This document shows positions 1 through 8,279 of a stretch of DNA of 31,698 nt, piece by piece. Source of the stretch: an uncultured Succinivibrio sp. (lineage in GTDB: Bacteria; Pseudomonadota; Gammaproteobacteria; Enterobacterales; Succinivibrionaceae); NCBI GenBank assembly GCA_900770725.1, contig CAAGLL010000045.1, forward strand, positions 1 to 31,698, in the 5' to 3' direction. The notes under the pieces were generated by a model. The model was not told the origin of the DNA. It made no database searches and saw only the letters and a list, made by a program, of their open reading frames with translations. Every line of letters begins with the position of its first letter. The stretch's first letter is position 1. The position numbers and the translations under genes are program-made.

Positions 1-3
1 CTC

Positions 4-93
4 GAATTTGCGCATTCCGCTTCCCAACAGGGGCGGGTTCGCCATGAAGGCCTTCTAGCCCAACGGGTTGAGGAACGCAACATGCGCAAATTC
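4..93. repeat. 12-bp inverted repeat enclosing 66 bases
   Basis: GAATTTGCGCAT at 4-15 is perfectly complementary to ATGCGCAAATTC at 82-93. The inner flanks (TTCCCAAC near 23-30, GTTGAGGAA near 68-76) can pair imperfectly, so a long bulged hairpin is possible. It could be a mobile-element end, an RNA structure or a terminator of a gene further left. The window edge prevents a decision. Confidence 0.5.
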
Positions 94-138
94 ACCCACA
101 AAGAGTCCAGAAGAGCCATATTATCTTCAAACCTTAAC

Positions 139-241
139 CAGTCATTTCTGATTAATCCCCAGTTTGGGACAAAATCTCATTGGCTGAGCTAGCAATAGTT
201 CCAATCTCCCACGAGATGGACAGCCATTTCTGATTAATTCC
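139..241. repeat. Pair of 21-bp direct repeats
   Basis: CAGTCATTTCTGATTAATCCC (139-159) recurs as CAGCCATTTCTGATTAATTCC (221-241), differing at two positions, 82 bp apart. No gene lies between them. The role is unknown; a regulator-binding site or the relic of a duplication are possibilities. Confidence 0.55.
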
Positions 242-365
242 TAGATAAAAAAAATTGATGCAATATCAAAGTTCTTTTATATTCAACTCTCTTTGTTATT
301 TCATTAAAAGTTTTTCAGCTGTATAACAAACAAACTCGCTTTAGATTAAGATCTAAAACTTAAGA

Positions 366-394
366 ATAAAAAGCCTCGGCTAATACCGAGGCTT
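366..394 (-). terminator. Rho-independent terminator of the PTS permease gene
   Basis: The perfect 9-bp stem AAGCCTCGG (371-379) / CCGAGGCTT (386-394) has a 6-base loop. On the minus strand the stem is followed by TTTTTATTC. It lies 24 bases past the stop codon of the minus-strand permease gene, in the right orientation to end it. Confidence 0.88.
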
Positions 395-417
395 CGTTAT
401 TGTAGAGAGTTAGATAA

Positions 418-1488
418 TTACTTTTCAGGATGCCTGATGAGGATCATGTCGCCGTCGCGCACCCAGCCGATGCGCTTTAGGAGCGCGTTGATGATCGGGC
501 AGATCACGGCAGGCAGGATGAAGGACACCATCACGAGCGCGGTCCAGTCGAATGCGGAGACCGACTCCTTGACGCCCTTGCCGATGTCGGCGATCCAGCC
601 TGAGTAGACGCCTATCTGCCCCACGAGGCCGCAGGTGCCCATGCCCGAGGAGACCGCTGGGCCGTTCATCTCAAGCCCGAAGAGGCAGGTCGCGATGGGG
701 CCTGTGATCGCCGAGGTGAGGATCGGCGCGATCCAGATCCTGGGGTTCCTCACGATGTTGCCCATCTGGAGCATCGAGGTGCCGATCCCCTGGGAGATGA
801 GGCCGCCCATGCCGTTGTCGCGGTAGGAGATGACGGCAAAGCCCACCATCTGGGCGCAGCAGCCGGCGATCGCGGCGCCGCCTGCAAGCCCCGTGAGACC
901 CAGCGCCGCGCAAATAGCCGCAGAGGAGATCGGCAGCGTCAGACAGATGCCGACTATCACCGAGACCAGGATCCCCATGAGGAAGGGCTGGAGCGTGGTC
1001 GCGGCCATGATCACCGCGCCGGCCTTCATCGCTGCGGCGCCGACCGGCGGGGCGATGAGCAGCGAGAGCGCCACGCCCACGAACACCGTCACCGCCGGAG
1101 TGACCAGGATGTCAACGCGGGTCTCGTGCGAAACGGCCTTGCCGAACTCGGCTGCGACGATCGCGATGATGAGCACGGCAAGCGGGCCGCCCGCGCCGCC
1201 CAGGCCATTGGCGGCGGCGCCGACGGCGACTAGCGAGAAGAGGGCCATGGGCGGGCACTTTAGCGCGTAGCCGATGGCCACTGCCATCGCAGGCCCGGAC
1301 ATCGAGGCGGCGTAGCCGCCGGTCTTGACGAGGATGTCTATGCCGGCCTCGCGCCCGATTGTGCTTAAAATAGTGCCGATCAGCAGCGAGCAGAACAAGC
1401 CGCCAGCCATGGCGCCCATGGCGTCGATGCAGTACCGGCGCCACGAGATCTCGATGTTCTTGCGTTCTAAAAAGGCCTTCACGTCCAT
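418..1488 (-). CDS. PTS EIIC-type sugar permease (PTS_EIIC_2 / PfoR-like)
   Basis: This 356-residue integral membrane protein has about eight to ten hydrophobic segments rich in Gly and Ala. The N-terminus (MDVKAFLERKNIEIS), the glycine-rich GAAANGLGGAGGP stretch (about 92-104) and the C-terminal MNGPAVSSGMGTCGLVGQIG stretch (about 276-295) match what I recall of the PTS_EIIC_2 family, which includes the PfoR-like proteins. EIIC proteins form the sugar channel of the phosphotransferase system in the inner membrane. No EIIA or EIIB partner or phosphorylatable domain is present here, so it must use partners encoded elsewhere or act as a stand-alone transporter. The substrate is not predictable. 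The gene is divergent from pbpC and ends in its own terminator, so it is monocistronic. The ATG at 1488 has only a weak ribosome-binding site. Confidence 0.82.
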   Translation of the reverse strand: MDVKAFLERKNIEISWRRYCIDAMGAMAGGLFCSLLIGTILSTIGREAGIDILVKTGGYAASMSGPAMAVAIGYALKCPPMALFSLVAVGAAANGLGGAGGPLAVLIIAIVAAEFGKAVSHETRVDILVTPAVTVFVGVALSLLIAPPVGAAAMKAGAVIMAATTLQPFLMGILVSVIVGICLTLPISSAAICAALGLTGLAGGAAIAGCCAQMVGFAVISYRDNGMGGLISQGIGTSMLQMGNIVRNPRIWIAPILTSAITGPIATCLFGLEMNGPAVSSGMGTCGLVGQIGVYSGWIADIGKGVKESVSAFDWTALVMVSFILPAVICPIINALLKRIGWVRDGDMILIRHPEK

Positions 1489-1571
1489 TTCAGGAAAAGC
1501 TCCACTTGTCTGAAGAAAATTTGAAAAAAACGCTCAATTATAGGGTATGCGGAAACAGCCGAGCGCAAAAA

Positions 1572-3566
1572 ATGCACAAATGGAGCTTGGCCAAAGCGGC
1601 GGCCGCGCTCGGCGCGGCGCTCGCCTCAGCGCTGCTACTCATCACATTGGGCGCAATAGTTTGCGCGCCTGACACCGCCCTCTACGACTCCTCCTCGCGC
1701 ACGGCCTCTGACAGCGAGGGGAACATCCTGAGCTACACGCTCTCGCAAGACGGCGCCATCCGCTTCAGGACCGCGCCTTCTGACGTCGATCCCCTCTACA
1801 TCAAGATACTCCTTGCAAGCGAGGACAAGCGCTTCTACAGCCACCCAGGGATAGACCCAATCGCCCTCGCCCGCGCCGCCATCAGCGACCTCCGCGCGAT
1901 GGGCCGCGTCTCAGGCGCCTCGACGCTTGCCATGCAATGCGCGCGCAGGCTCTCTGGGAACGAGCGCACCCTGCCCTCGAAGATCAAGGAGGCCCTGGGC
2001 GCGCTCTACCTTACGGCAACGCGCGGGCGCGAGGGCGTGCTCGCCATGCACCTCACGCTCGCCCCCTTTGGCGGCAACACCGACGGCGTGAGGGCTGCGA
2101 GCCTGCGCTGGTTCGGGCACGGGCCCGAGCACCTGAGCCCAGCCGAGGCGGCGCTGCTCGTGGCCCTGCCCCGCGCCCCGCAGCGCATCCGCCCCGACCG
2201 CCACCCCGAGCGCGCCCGGCGCTACCGCGCCGACGTGCTGCGCCTGGCCCTGGAGAACGGCGTCATCTCAAGGGATGTCTGCCAGGCTGCCTTGGACGCC
2301 CCGCTGCCCAAGGCCATGCAGCCTGTCGCGCGCACTGCCGCGGCGCTTGGCAACTACGCGCTCTCGCGCAGCCTCAAAAGCGATCTCAAGCTCTCAGTCA
2401 AGCCCGAGGTGATGCGGGTGCTCAAGGAGGCCGGGCGCGTCTATTCTGGGAGCTTTGACGACGGCAGCCTCATGGCCGCGGTGGTGCTAGATGCCAGAAG
2501 CTCCAGGATAGCCGGGGTCCTGGGTTCGTCAGATGAGGCGGCCTCCCAGATCTGCCTTCCCATGCGCAAGCGCTCGCCTGGCTCGGCGTTAAAGCCCTTC
2601 GTCTACGCCTTAGCCTCGGAGAGGCTCGGTGTGCAGCCTGGCACGGTGCTCGATGACACTCCTGCCGTCTACGGCGGCTATGCCCCGCGCAACAGCAGCG
2701 GCACAAGCCTGGGTCCGGTCACGGCGGCCAAGGCGCTCTCGCTCTCGCTGAACCGCCCGGCGGTCTTCCTCATGGAGAAGATCGGCCCCTCCTACTTCCT
2801 CTCGCGCATGAACGCAGGGAGGGAGAGGATCTTCCTGCCAAGGGGCGCCGATCCCTCGCTGGCGCTGGCCCTGGGCGGCTGCTCCACGACGCTCATGGAT
2901 CTCGCGCTCATGTACAACGCGCTCGCATCAGGCGGGATGATCGCCCTGCCGGAGCTTGAGGAAGGAGAGGATCTGAGCCTGTCGCGCTTCCTGTCAAAGG
3001 ACGCCGCCGACGCCGTCTCCTCGATGCTGCGCCTCACCCCGCCGCCTGGGGGCTTCGCGCTGCCAAGGCGGATCTTCTATAAGACCGGCACGTCATCAGG
3101 CGGGAGGGACGCCCTTGCCATAGGCTCTGACGGAAAGCACACCGCCGCAGTCTGGTGCGGCAGGCCCGACGGCCGCCCGGTTTCAGGTCTGACCGGCCTT
3201 GACCGCGCAGCCCCGGTGCTCTTTCGGATCCTCTCCTCGCTGAAGGACTCGCTTGCCGTGGGATCGCCCCAAGGCGCGGCGACCGCCGCGCCGCCCCCGG
3301 CGCTTGCCGATCGGCGCGACAACCAGGCCACCTACCCTGAGATCTCGTTTCCGCGCCAAGGCGATCTCATCGCCCCGGACTCGGCAGGACAGGTGAGAGT
3401 CATCTACACCTGCCCGAAGGAGCCCTGCCACGTAAGCGTCGACGATCATCCCGCAGAGGGCGGCGTCTTCACGCCAACGGGGCCTGGGAAGGTTGCCATC
3501 ACGCTGACCGACAGCGCCGGGCACAGCCGCACCGTCACCGCGATCATCGCAGGCGATCGCAACTAG
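1572..3566 (+). CDS. pbpC: Penicillin-binding protein 1C
   Basis: A class A penicillin-binding protein that polymerises and cross-links peptidoglycan from the inner membrane. Residues are numbered from an upstream TTG at 1506 (686 aa). A single membrane anchor lies at about 28-52. The GT51 glycosyltransferase domain shows SEDKRFYSHPG (catalytic Glu 106) and GASTLAMQ (137-144). The transpeptidase domain shows SALK (Ser 360, Lys 363), SLN (414-416) and KTGTSSGGRDA (526-536); KTGTS..GRDA is typical of PbpC. A C-terminal beta-rich domain (about 605-682) fits the PbpC C-terminal module. I prefer the ATG at 1572 (residue 23): it leaves a short cytoplasmic tail before the anchor and about 80 bp for promoters facing the divergent PTS gene. 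The TTG at 1506 has the better Shine-Dalgarno (AGGA, 1492-1495) and remains possible. No alpha-2-macroglobulin partner gene adjoins it. Confidence 0.93.
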   Translation: MHKWSLAKAAAALGAALASALLLITLGAIVCAPDTALYDSSSRTASDSEGNILSYTLSQDGAIRFRTAPSDVDPLYIKILLASEDKRFYSHPGIDPIALARAAISDLRAMGRVSGASTLAMQCARRLSGNERTLPSKIKEALGALYLTATRGREGVLAMHLTLAPFGGNTDGVRAASLRWFGHGPEHLSPAEAALLVALPRAPQRIRPDRHPERARRYRADVLRLALENGVISRDVCQAALDAPLPKAMQPVARTAAALGNYALSRSLKSDLKLSVKPEVMRVLKEAGRVYSGSFDDGSLMAAVVLDARSSRIAGVLGSSDEAASQICLPMRKRSPGSALKPFVYALASERLGVQPGTVLDDTPAVYGGYAPRNSSGTSLGPVTAAKALSLSLNRPAVFLMEKIGPSYFLSRMNAGRERIFLPRGADPSLALALGGCSTTLMDLALMYNALASGGMIALPELEEGEDLSLSRFLSKDAADAVSSMLRLTPPPGGFALPRRIFYKTGTSSGGRDALAIGSDGKHTAAVWCGRPDGRPVSGLTGLDRAAPVLFRILSSLKDSLAVGSPQGAATAAPPPALADRRDNQATYPEISFPRQGDLIAPDSAGQVRVIYTCPKEPCHVSVDDHPAEGGVFTPTGPGKVAITLTDSAGHSRTVTAIIAGDRN

Positions 3567-3574
3567 ATGCCATG

Positions 3575-3600
3575 CATCGCACTGATATTGCGATGTAATT
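3575..3600 (+). terminator. Possible weak terminator after pbpC
   Basis: CATCGCA (3575-3581) and TGCGATG (3589-3595) form a perfect 7-bp stem with a 7-base loop, nine bases past the pbpC stop, followed by TAATTTTA. The T-tract is interrupted. A second perfect hairpin, GCGCAA/TTGCGC with a 3-base loop (3621-3635), lies just beyond. Either could end pbpC transcription. Confidence 0.4.
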
Positions 3601-3827
3601 TTAAATCAGTTGATTTTATAGCGCAAAACTTGCGCAAAGGCCGGGATATGCATTGAAATCTTGCATACATGAGGCCCGCCATGCTTAAATCACAGTCGGA
3701 GAGCGCCAAAAATGCAGCCTGGAGCTCATTCGGCTCATCCATTTCTCCAACGGCTTGGACAAAACGCCTAAATTTTGGAAAAAGCCTGTGAAAAGGCGGC
3801 CTTGGTCTTTAATGACAGGGATCAAGC

Positions 3828-3866
3828 TGGTATAAAATTGACAAAAAATTTATAGGTTTTAATACG
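3828..3866 (+). promoter_or_regulatory. Candidate promoter(s) of the cellulose operon
   Basis: An extended -10 element, TG-G-TATAAA, occupies 3828-3836. Immediately downstream, TTGACA at 3838-3843 is a perfect -35 hexamer, but its -10 (TAATAC or AATACG near 3860-3866) is poor. Either would give a leader of roughly 130-160 bases before the first gene. This is inferred from motifs only. Confidence 0.4.
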
Positions 3867-3912
3867 GACCGTCCCGCCCTGCGGCCTCCGAATAATAGAA
3901 CAACCATTAAAG

Positions 3913-3942
3913 GCCGGGCGCCGGCCCAGGCCTGCGCCTGGG
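3913..3942 (+). other. Tandem GC-rich hairpins in the operon leader
   Basis: GCCGG/CCGGC (3913-3917 / 3921-3925, 3-base loop) abuts CCCAGGC/GCCTGGG (3925-3931 / 3936-3942, 4-base loop). No T-run follows, so a simple terminator is unlikely. They could affect leader stability or translation of the first gene. Confidence 0.45.
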
Positions 3943-4003
3943 CGCGCGCAACCGCATTGCCGGCGGTGCGTGGCAAGGGCGCAGCCGAACTTCAGTAGAG
4001 AGA

Positions 4004-5320
4004 ATGGACACAGACAAGAGCAGTCAGGAAGAGGCCTACCTCAGCTTCACCAAGCGCGAGGATGACACGGACTATACCCGCTGGACGCTCCTGCGCCAGG
4101 CTGACAAGAGCGCATCGCTGCAAGGCAAGAAGGATCCAGCACCCGCAAAGCCCCAGGCTGCGCCTTCAAGCTCCGCAAAGCCCGCCTTTGCAGGCCTCTT
4201 TGCCTCCTCGGCGCCAAAGCGCCTGGCCACTGATCCTGGCGACGGCGGGCGCATCCCCCAAAAGGCCCATCCCGCGCAGGACGCGCCGCTGCAAGGCCTG
4301 CCTTCAGAGGCAAGGCAGGATGCCCTCCAAGGCCCCGCCACCGCCGCGCCTTCAAGGCCCATGGGCGCTGCCGCAGCCGAAAGCGTGCTCCGGGCGAAGT
4401 CCTTCGATCACGAGCTGAACAGCAAAGGACGCCAGGACTCGACGATCGCGCAGATGCTCGAGAGCTCATCAAGGAAGGCCGGCAGTCTGCCCGGCCTTTC
4501 AGCCCTGCGCAGCACCCAAGGCCCCGCCGCCGCAAGATCCAATGGCGCCACTGCCCAGGGCCTTCCGCGCAACGTCACCCCGTTTGGGATCTCCGCGTGC
4601 CGCGCCGCCGAGGCCGCGCCCGAGGCCAGGACGGACGCGAGCGGCCACATGGTATTCACGTCGCGCAGGCCCGATGTCTCCTCGCTGCTTGCGGCTGCGG
4701 CAGCCGAGGGCGCCGAAAGGAAGTTCAAGCGCGAGGACGAGATGCTCGACGCCAAGTCGTTCGACTACTCCGCCCTCGAGGAGCAGCGCAAGGCCGCGCT
4801 TCAAGACCGCAGCATCGCGGATCTGCTCAACAGCCATCCCATAAAGCAGGCACCTGCCACGGCCGCAGGCTGGCAGGGCCTTTCCAAGGAGCGCATGCGC
4901 GGCGAGGCTGCCGACGCGCTAAAGCGCGCCTCGACGCTCGAGCAGCTGCGCTCGGACGCCGCCTACGAGGAGGATCTCAAGCGCTCAGGCGCCAATGGCG
5001 GATCCTCGATGAAACCCTATTCGATGCCGCCGCGCGACCAGAGCGGCCACGTGGTGTTCACAAGCAGGAAGCCCAGCGCTCCGCTTGAGCGCCCTGCCCA
5101 GGGCGCGATGCAGCCCCAGATGGCGCCCAGGGCGCCTGCCATGGCTCCGGCCGAGCCCGGGCGCTGGAACACCGGATTGCGCGATCCGCTCGCGCAGGCC
5201 GCGCAGCAGGGCCCCGCCCGCTTTTCGCGGCTCTTTTCGGGATCCTCGCGCATGCGCGCCCCCGGCCGCCGCCGCGAAAGCCTGAAGGAAATTTACAGAA
5301 GGATAGAATCATGCCAGTGA
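4004..5320 (+). CDS. Putative proline-rich cellulose-secretion scaffold protein (BcsP/BcsO/BcsH-like)
   Basis: A 438-residue soluble protein, rich in Ala, Pro, Ser and Arg and probably largely disordered, with no signal peptide or membrane segment. It is internally duplicated. Module A (AKSFD followed by QD.[ST]IA..L..S) occurs at 131-152 and 250-276. Module B (D.SGH.VFTSR.P) occurs at 211-223 and 345-357. The N-terminus has a short conserved-looking patch (AYLSFTKREDDTDYTRW, 11-27). The C-terminus ends in a basic, helical RESLKEIYRRIES segment. It is the first gene of the cellulose operon and overlaps bcsQ by 10 bp. In bcsD-containing clusters, proline-rich proteins named BcsH, BcsP or BcsO partner BcsD to form an intracellular scaffold. 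By position, composition and presence of bcsD this protein is a candidate for that role, but I recognise no direct homology. The start at 4004 has only a weak ribosome-binding site. Confidence 0.6.
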   Translation: MDTDKSSQEEAYLSFTKREDDTDYTRWTLLRQADKSASLQGKKDPAPAKPQAAPSSSAKPAFAGLFASSAPKRLATDPGDGGRIPQKAHPAQDAPLQGLPSEARQDALQGPATAAPSRPMGAAAAESVLRAKSFDHELNSKGRQDSTIAQMLESSSRKAGSLPGLSALRSTQGPAAARSNGATAQGLPRNVTPFGISACRAAEAAPEARTDASGHMVFTSRRPDVSSLLAAAAAEGAERKFKREDEMLDAKSFDYSALEEQRKAALQDRSIADLLNSHPIKQAPATAAGWQGLSKERMRGEAADALKRASTLEQLRSDAAYEEDLKRSGANGGSSMKPYSMPPRDQSGHVVFTSRKPSAPLERPAQGAMQPQMAPRAPAMAPAEPGRWNTGLRDPLAQAAQQGPARFSRLFSGSSRMRAPGRRRESLKEIYRRIESCQ

Positions 5321-6135
5321 TCAGCGTTTGCTCCCCCAAGGGCGGCGTGGGCAAGACCACGCTCGCCTCGAACCTCGCGGCCGTGTTCTCCCAGTCCGGA
5401 GCCCGCGTGATAGCCGTGGACTTCGATCCGCAGAACTCGCTGAGGCTCTACTTCGGGGTGCCGCTCAACGAGGAGCGCGGCTTCATCACGAGGATCGCCG
5501 AGAACGGCCCCGACGCGCCGTGGATCGACGCCGTGATCAACGTCGGCAAGAACCTCTTCGTGCTGCCGTTTGGCAAGTCGGACGAGCCGCTGCGCAAGGC
5601 GATGAACCAGGCGATCCTGGCTCCGGACTTCTTCGTGAAGTACCAGGCGCCGATCTTCGCAAACCCCGACATCCTGGTGATCTGCGACTTCCCTCCCGGG
5701 TACAGCGACGCGCTCAAGGCCATCGCTCCGGTCGCCGACATCAGCCTGGTGCCGCTTCTGGCTGACGCCGCCTCGGTCTCGCTCTTCCAGACCCTCGAGG
5801 ACAACGAGCTCATCGACGGCCCGCTCAACAACCGCCTGGGCTATTACATAGTGCTCAACCACACCGACAACCGCGTGCGCATCAACCGCGAGGTTCAGGA
5901 GTTCGCGCGCCAGAACTTCTCCGACCGCATCCTTGGCGTGATCCACGCCGACACCTCGGTCCCCGAGGCCGCGGCCATGCAGAAGTCCGTCGCGGCGTTC
6001 AACGTCAACTCGAGCGCGGCCTTCGACATCGAGGTCATCGCGCGCAAGACCGCCTCCATGCTCGGCTTCGACGTCAAGCAGGGAACCATGGTGCTCAACT
6101 CCGTCGAATCAAGGAATGGGGCGCAAAGCAAATGA
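5311..6135 (+). CDS. bcsQ: Cellulose biosynthesis MinD/ParA-like ATPase BcsQ
   Basis: A 274-residue P-loop ATPase of the MinD/ParA (SIMIBI) class. The deviant Walker A KGGVGKTT is at residues 10-17, the switch DFDPQNSLRLYFG at about 37-49, and a hydrophobic LVICDFPPG Walker B region at about 130-138. The DPQNSLRL.FG signature is characteristic of BcsQ/YhjQ. BcsQ is a cytoplasmic component associated with the synthase complex, implicated in its assembly and localisation. The gene overlaps the end of the upstream scaffold gene by 10 bp and bcsA by 4 bp, so the three are translationally coupled. Confidence 0.95.
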   Translation: MPVISVCSPKGGVGKTTLASNLAAVFSQSGARVIAVDFDPQNSLRLYFGVPLNEERGFITRIAENGPDAPWIDAVINVGKNLFVLPFGKSDEPLRKAMNQAILAPDFFVKYQAPIFANPDILVICDFPPGYSDALKAIAPVADISLVPLLADAASVSLFQTLEDNELIDGPLNNRLGYYIVLNHTDNRVRINREVQEFARQNFSDRILGVIHADTSVPEAAAMQKSVAAFNVNSSAAFDIEVIARKTASMLGFDVKQGTMVLNSVESRNGAQSK

Positions 6136-8279
6136 AGCATTTCTCTGAAACAGTGCTCCTGGTGCTCGTGGTGCTGCCGATCATGTACGTCATGATCGTC
6201 ACCCCGATGACCGCCGAGCACCAGTTCGTGTTCGGGCTGTGCATGATAGCCTCGTGCTTCGTGCTCTCGAACATAAGCTCCAGGCACGTAGTCTCGGTGA
6301 TCCTGATCCTGGTGTCGGTCACCATGTCCACCCGCTACATGTACTTCCGCCTGACCCAGACCCTGGTCTTCACCTCGCTCGTCGAGGCCATCTGCGGCTA
6401 CATCCTGTTCCTGGCCGAGTGCTACGTCTACATCATCCTGCTCCTGAGCTCCTTCCAGATCTCCTGGGCGCTCAAGCGCGACGTCGTGCCGATGCCCCGC
6501 GACATCTCCAAGTGGCCGACCGTGGACGTCTACATCCCGACCTACAACGAGTCGCTCTCCATCGTCCGCGACACCGTGCTGGCCGCGCAGTGCCTCGAGT
6601 ACCCGCAGGACAAGATCAAGGTCTACCTGCTCGACGACGGCAGGCGCAAGGAGTTCGCGCAGTTCGCAACCGAGGCCGGGGTGGGCTACATCACCCGCTC
6701 GGACAACGCCCACGCCAAGGCCGGCAACCTGAACCACGCCATGAAGCTCACCCACGGCGAGCTCATCGCGATCTTCGACTGCGACCACATCGCGACCAGG
6801 ATGTTCCTCCAGGACACCGTGGGCGCCTTCCTGACCGATCCCAAGCTCGCGCTCATCCAGACCCCGCACCACTTCTACTCGCCTGACCCCATCCAGAGGA
6901 ACCTCTACCTGGGGCGCGACATCCCCGCCGAGAACGAGCTGTTCTACGGCCCGGTGCAGCGCGGCAACGACAACTGGGACGCCGCGTTCTTCTGCGGCTC
7001 CTGCGCCGTGATCAGGCGCAAGGCGCTCGATGAGATCGGCGGCTTCGCCGTCGAGACCGTGACCGAGGACGCCCACACCGCGCTGAGGCTCCAGCGCCGC
7101 GGCTGGAAGACCGCCTACTTGAACAAGATCCTCGCCGCCGGCCTCGCCACCGAGCGCACGATCCTCCACATCATCCAGCGCAACCGCTGGGCGCGCGGCA
7201 TGATCCAGATCCTGAGGCTCGACAACCCGCTGTTCGGGCGCGGGCTGACCTTCGCGCAGCGCCTGTGCTACCTGAGCGCCACGATGTACTTCCTCTTCGC
7301 GCTGCCGCGCGTGGTCTTCCTCGTGATCCCCTCGCTCTACCTGGTCTTCGGGATCAGCGTGCTGCACGGCTCGGCGGCGATCCTGCTTGCCTACGCGATC
7401 CCGCACCTGTTCATGTCCTACTACACGTCGTCGCGCGTCAACGGGCGCAGCCGCTACTCGTTCTGGGGCGAGATCTACGACATACTCCTGAGCTTCCCGC
7501 TCGTGATCCCGACGCTCGCGGTGCTGATCTCCCCGCGCCACGGCAAGTTCAACGTGACCGACAAGGGCGGCACCATCGACAAGGCCTACTTCGACGCCCA
7601 CGCGGTGAGGGCGCACATCATCTGCGCGATCTTCCTGGTCTTCTCAATCGCCTTCGGCATCGCCAAGTACTTCATGCCGCAGTACTTCAACGTCCAGCTG
7701 AGCGCCGTGCTGCTCAACATCGGCTGGGCTGTGTTCAACCTCACGCTGCTCACCGCCGCCATCTGCGTGGCCCGCGAGACCCCCAACAAGCGCAAGGCCC
7801 AGAGGCTTGAGATGGACATCCCGGTGCTCATCTACCAGGAGAGCGGGATCTGCTCGCGCTCGACCATGCGCGACATCTCGATGACCGGCTGCCGCATCGA
7901 CAACGTATTGGGCGACATGATGCTCGCCGAGGATCCGGTGACCGATCTCGAGCTTGCCACCGACCACGGGCCGGTGAACCTGCGCGTCAGCATGATCGGC
8001 AACTCGGCCTTCTCCGACTACCTGCGCTTCGACTTCGGCGAGGTTGACATCAACACCCGCCGCGAGCTCGTGAGGCTCATGTTCACCCGCCCGGACACCT
8101 GGGCGCGCAAGCCCTACAAGCAGGACAACATCATCGTCTCCTACTTCACCGTGCTCGCCTGCATCTGGGATTCGCTGACCTCCAACCGCAAGCAGCGCCG
8201 CAAGAACAAGAACAAGGAGAAGCCTGCGGAGACCGTCGAGGATGCGGTCAAGAAGGACGCATCGGAGGGCATAGCATGA
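6132..8279 (+). CDS. bcsA: Cellulose synthase catalytic subunit BcsA
   Basis: The 715-residue inner-membrane processive family-2 glycosyltransferase polymerises UDP-glucose into beta-1,4-glucan and threads it through its own channel. Several N-terminal membrane helices lie at about 1-115. The glycosyltransferase core shows DDG (168-170), DCD (216-218), TED (311-313, catalytic base) and QRNRW (349-353). More membrane helices follow (about 378-550). A C-terminal PilZ domain carries R554-K-A-Q-R558 and D581-I-S-M-T-G586, the two motifs that bind cyclic di-GMP, so the enzyme should be activated by it. The protein is shorter than the E. coli enzyme (872 residues) but complete in all motifs. It overlaps bcsQ and bcsB by 4 bp each. 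Confidence 0.97.
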   Translation: MKHFSETVLLVLVVLPIMYVMIVTPMTAEHQFVFGLCMIASCFVLSNISSRHVVSVILILVSVTMSTRYMYFRLTQTLVFTSLVEAICGYILFLAECYVYIILLLSSFQISWALKRDVVPMPRDISKWPTVDVYIPTYNESLSIVRDTVLAAQCLEYPQDKIKVYLLDDGRRKEFAQFATEAGVGYITRSDNAHAKAGNLNHAMKLTHGELIAIFDCDHIATRMFLQDTVGAFLTDPKLALIQTPHHFYSPDPIQRNLYLGRDIPAENELFYGPVQRGNDNWDAAFFCGSCAVIRRKALDEIGGFAVETVTEDAHTALRLQRRGWKTAYLNKILAAGLATERTILHIIQRNRWARGMIQILRLDNPLFGRGLTFAQRLCYLSATMYFLFALPRVVFLVIPSLYLVFGISVLHGSAAILLAYAIPHLFMSYYTSSRVNGRSRYSFWGEIYDILLSFPLVIPTLAVLISPRHGKFNVTDKGGTIDKAYFDAHAVRAHIICAIFLVFSIAFGIAKYFMPQYFNVQLSAVLLNIGWAVFNLTLLTAAICVARETPNKRKAQRLEMDIPVLIYQESGICSRSTMRDISMTGCRIDNVLGDMMLAEDPVTDLELATDHGPVNLRVSMIGNSAFSDYLRFDFGEVDINTRRELVRLMFTRPDTWARKPYKQDNIIVSYFTVLACIWDSLTSNRKQRRKNKNKEKPAETVEDAVKKDASEGIA

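Larger units (their letters stand above)
1..417. other. AT-rich intergenic stretch with repeats, no gene seen
   Basis: I see no convincing coding region here. Three structures stand out. A perfect 12-bp inverted repeat (GAATTTGCGCAT at 4-15, complement at 82-93) encloses 66 bases. A 21-bp imperfect direct repeat (139-159 and 221-241, 19 of 21 identical, core CATTTCTGATTAAT) follows. A rho-independent terminator at 366-394 serves the minus-strand gene that ends at 418. Base composition is clearly more AT-rich than in the flanking genes. What lies to the left is outside the window. Confidence 0.6.
3567..4003 (+). other. Intergenic leader of the cellulose operon
   Basis: No gene is seen in these 437 bases. 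The first part holds the two hairpins after pbpC. The middle is AT-rich and contains a candidate promoter with an extended -10. The last 100 bases are very GC-rich and can fold into two adjacent hairpins (3913-3925 and 3925-3942) between the promoter and the first operon gene. I could not match it to a known riboswitch. Confidence 0.55.

Noticed and set aside
1..93. Possible integron attC site at the left inverted repeat
   Set aside because: The RYYYAAC and GTTRRRY core motifs do not both fit at the required places, and no cassette structure or integrase is seen.
3838..3866. TTGACA with downstream -10 as the sole bcs promoter
   Set aside because: The -35 hexamer is perfect but the matching -10 has only about three of six consensus bases; the extended -10 just upstream is at least as good, so I list both only as candidates.
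3567..4003. c-di-GMP riboswitch in the cellulose operon leader
   Set aside because: I found no sequence resembling the conserved core of GEMM-type riboswitches; only simple GC hairpins are visible.
5895..7616. 573-codon open frame on the minus strand, opposite bcsQ and bcsA
   Set aside because: It mirrors two certain genes, its translation is a low-complexity mixture of Glu, Asp, Val, Arg and Gly typical of antisense GC-rich codons, and it matches no family I know.
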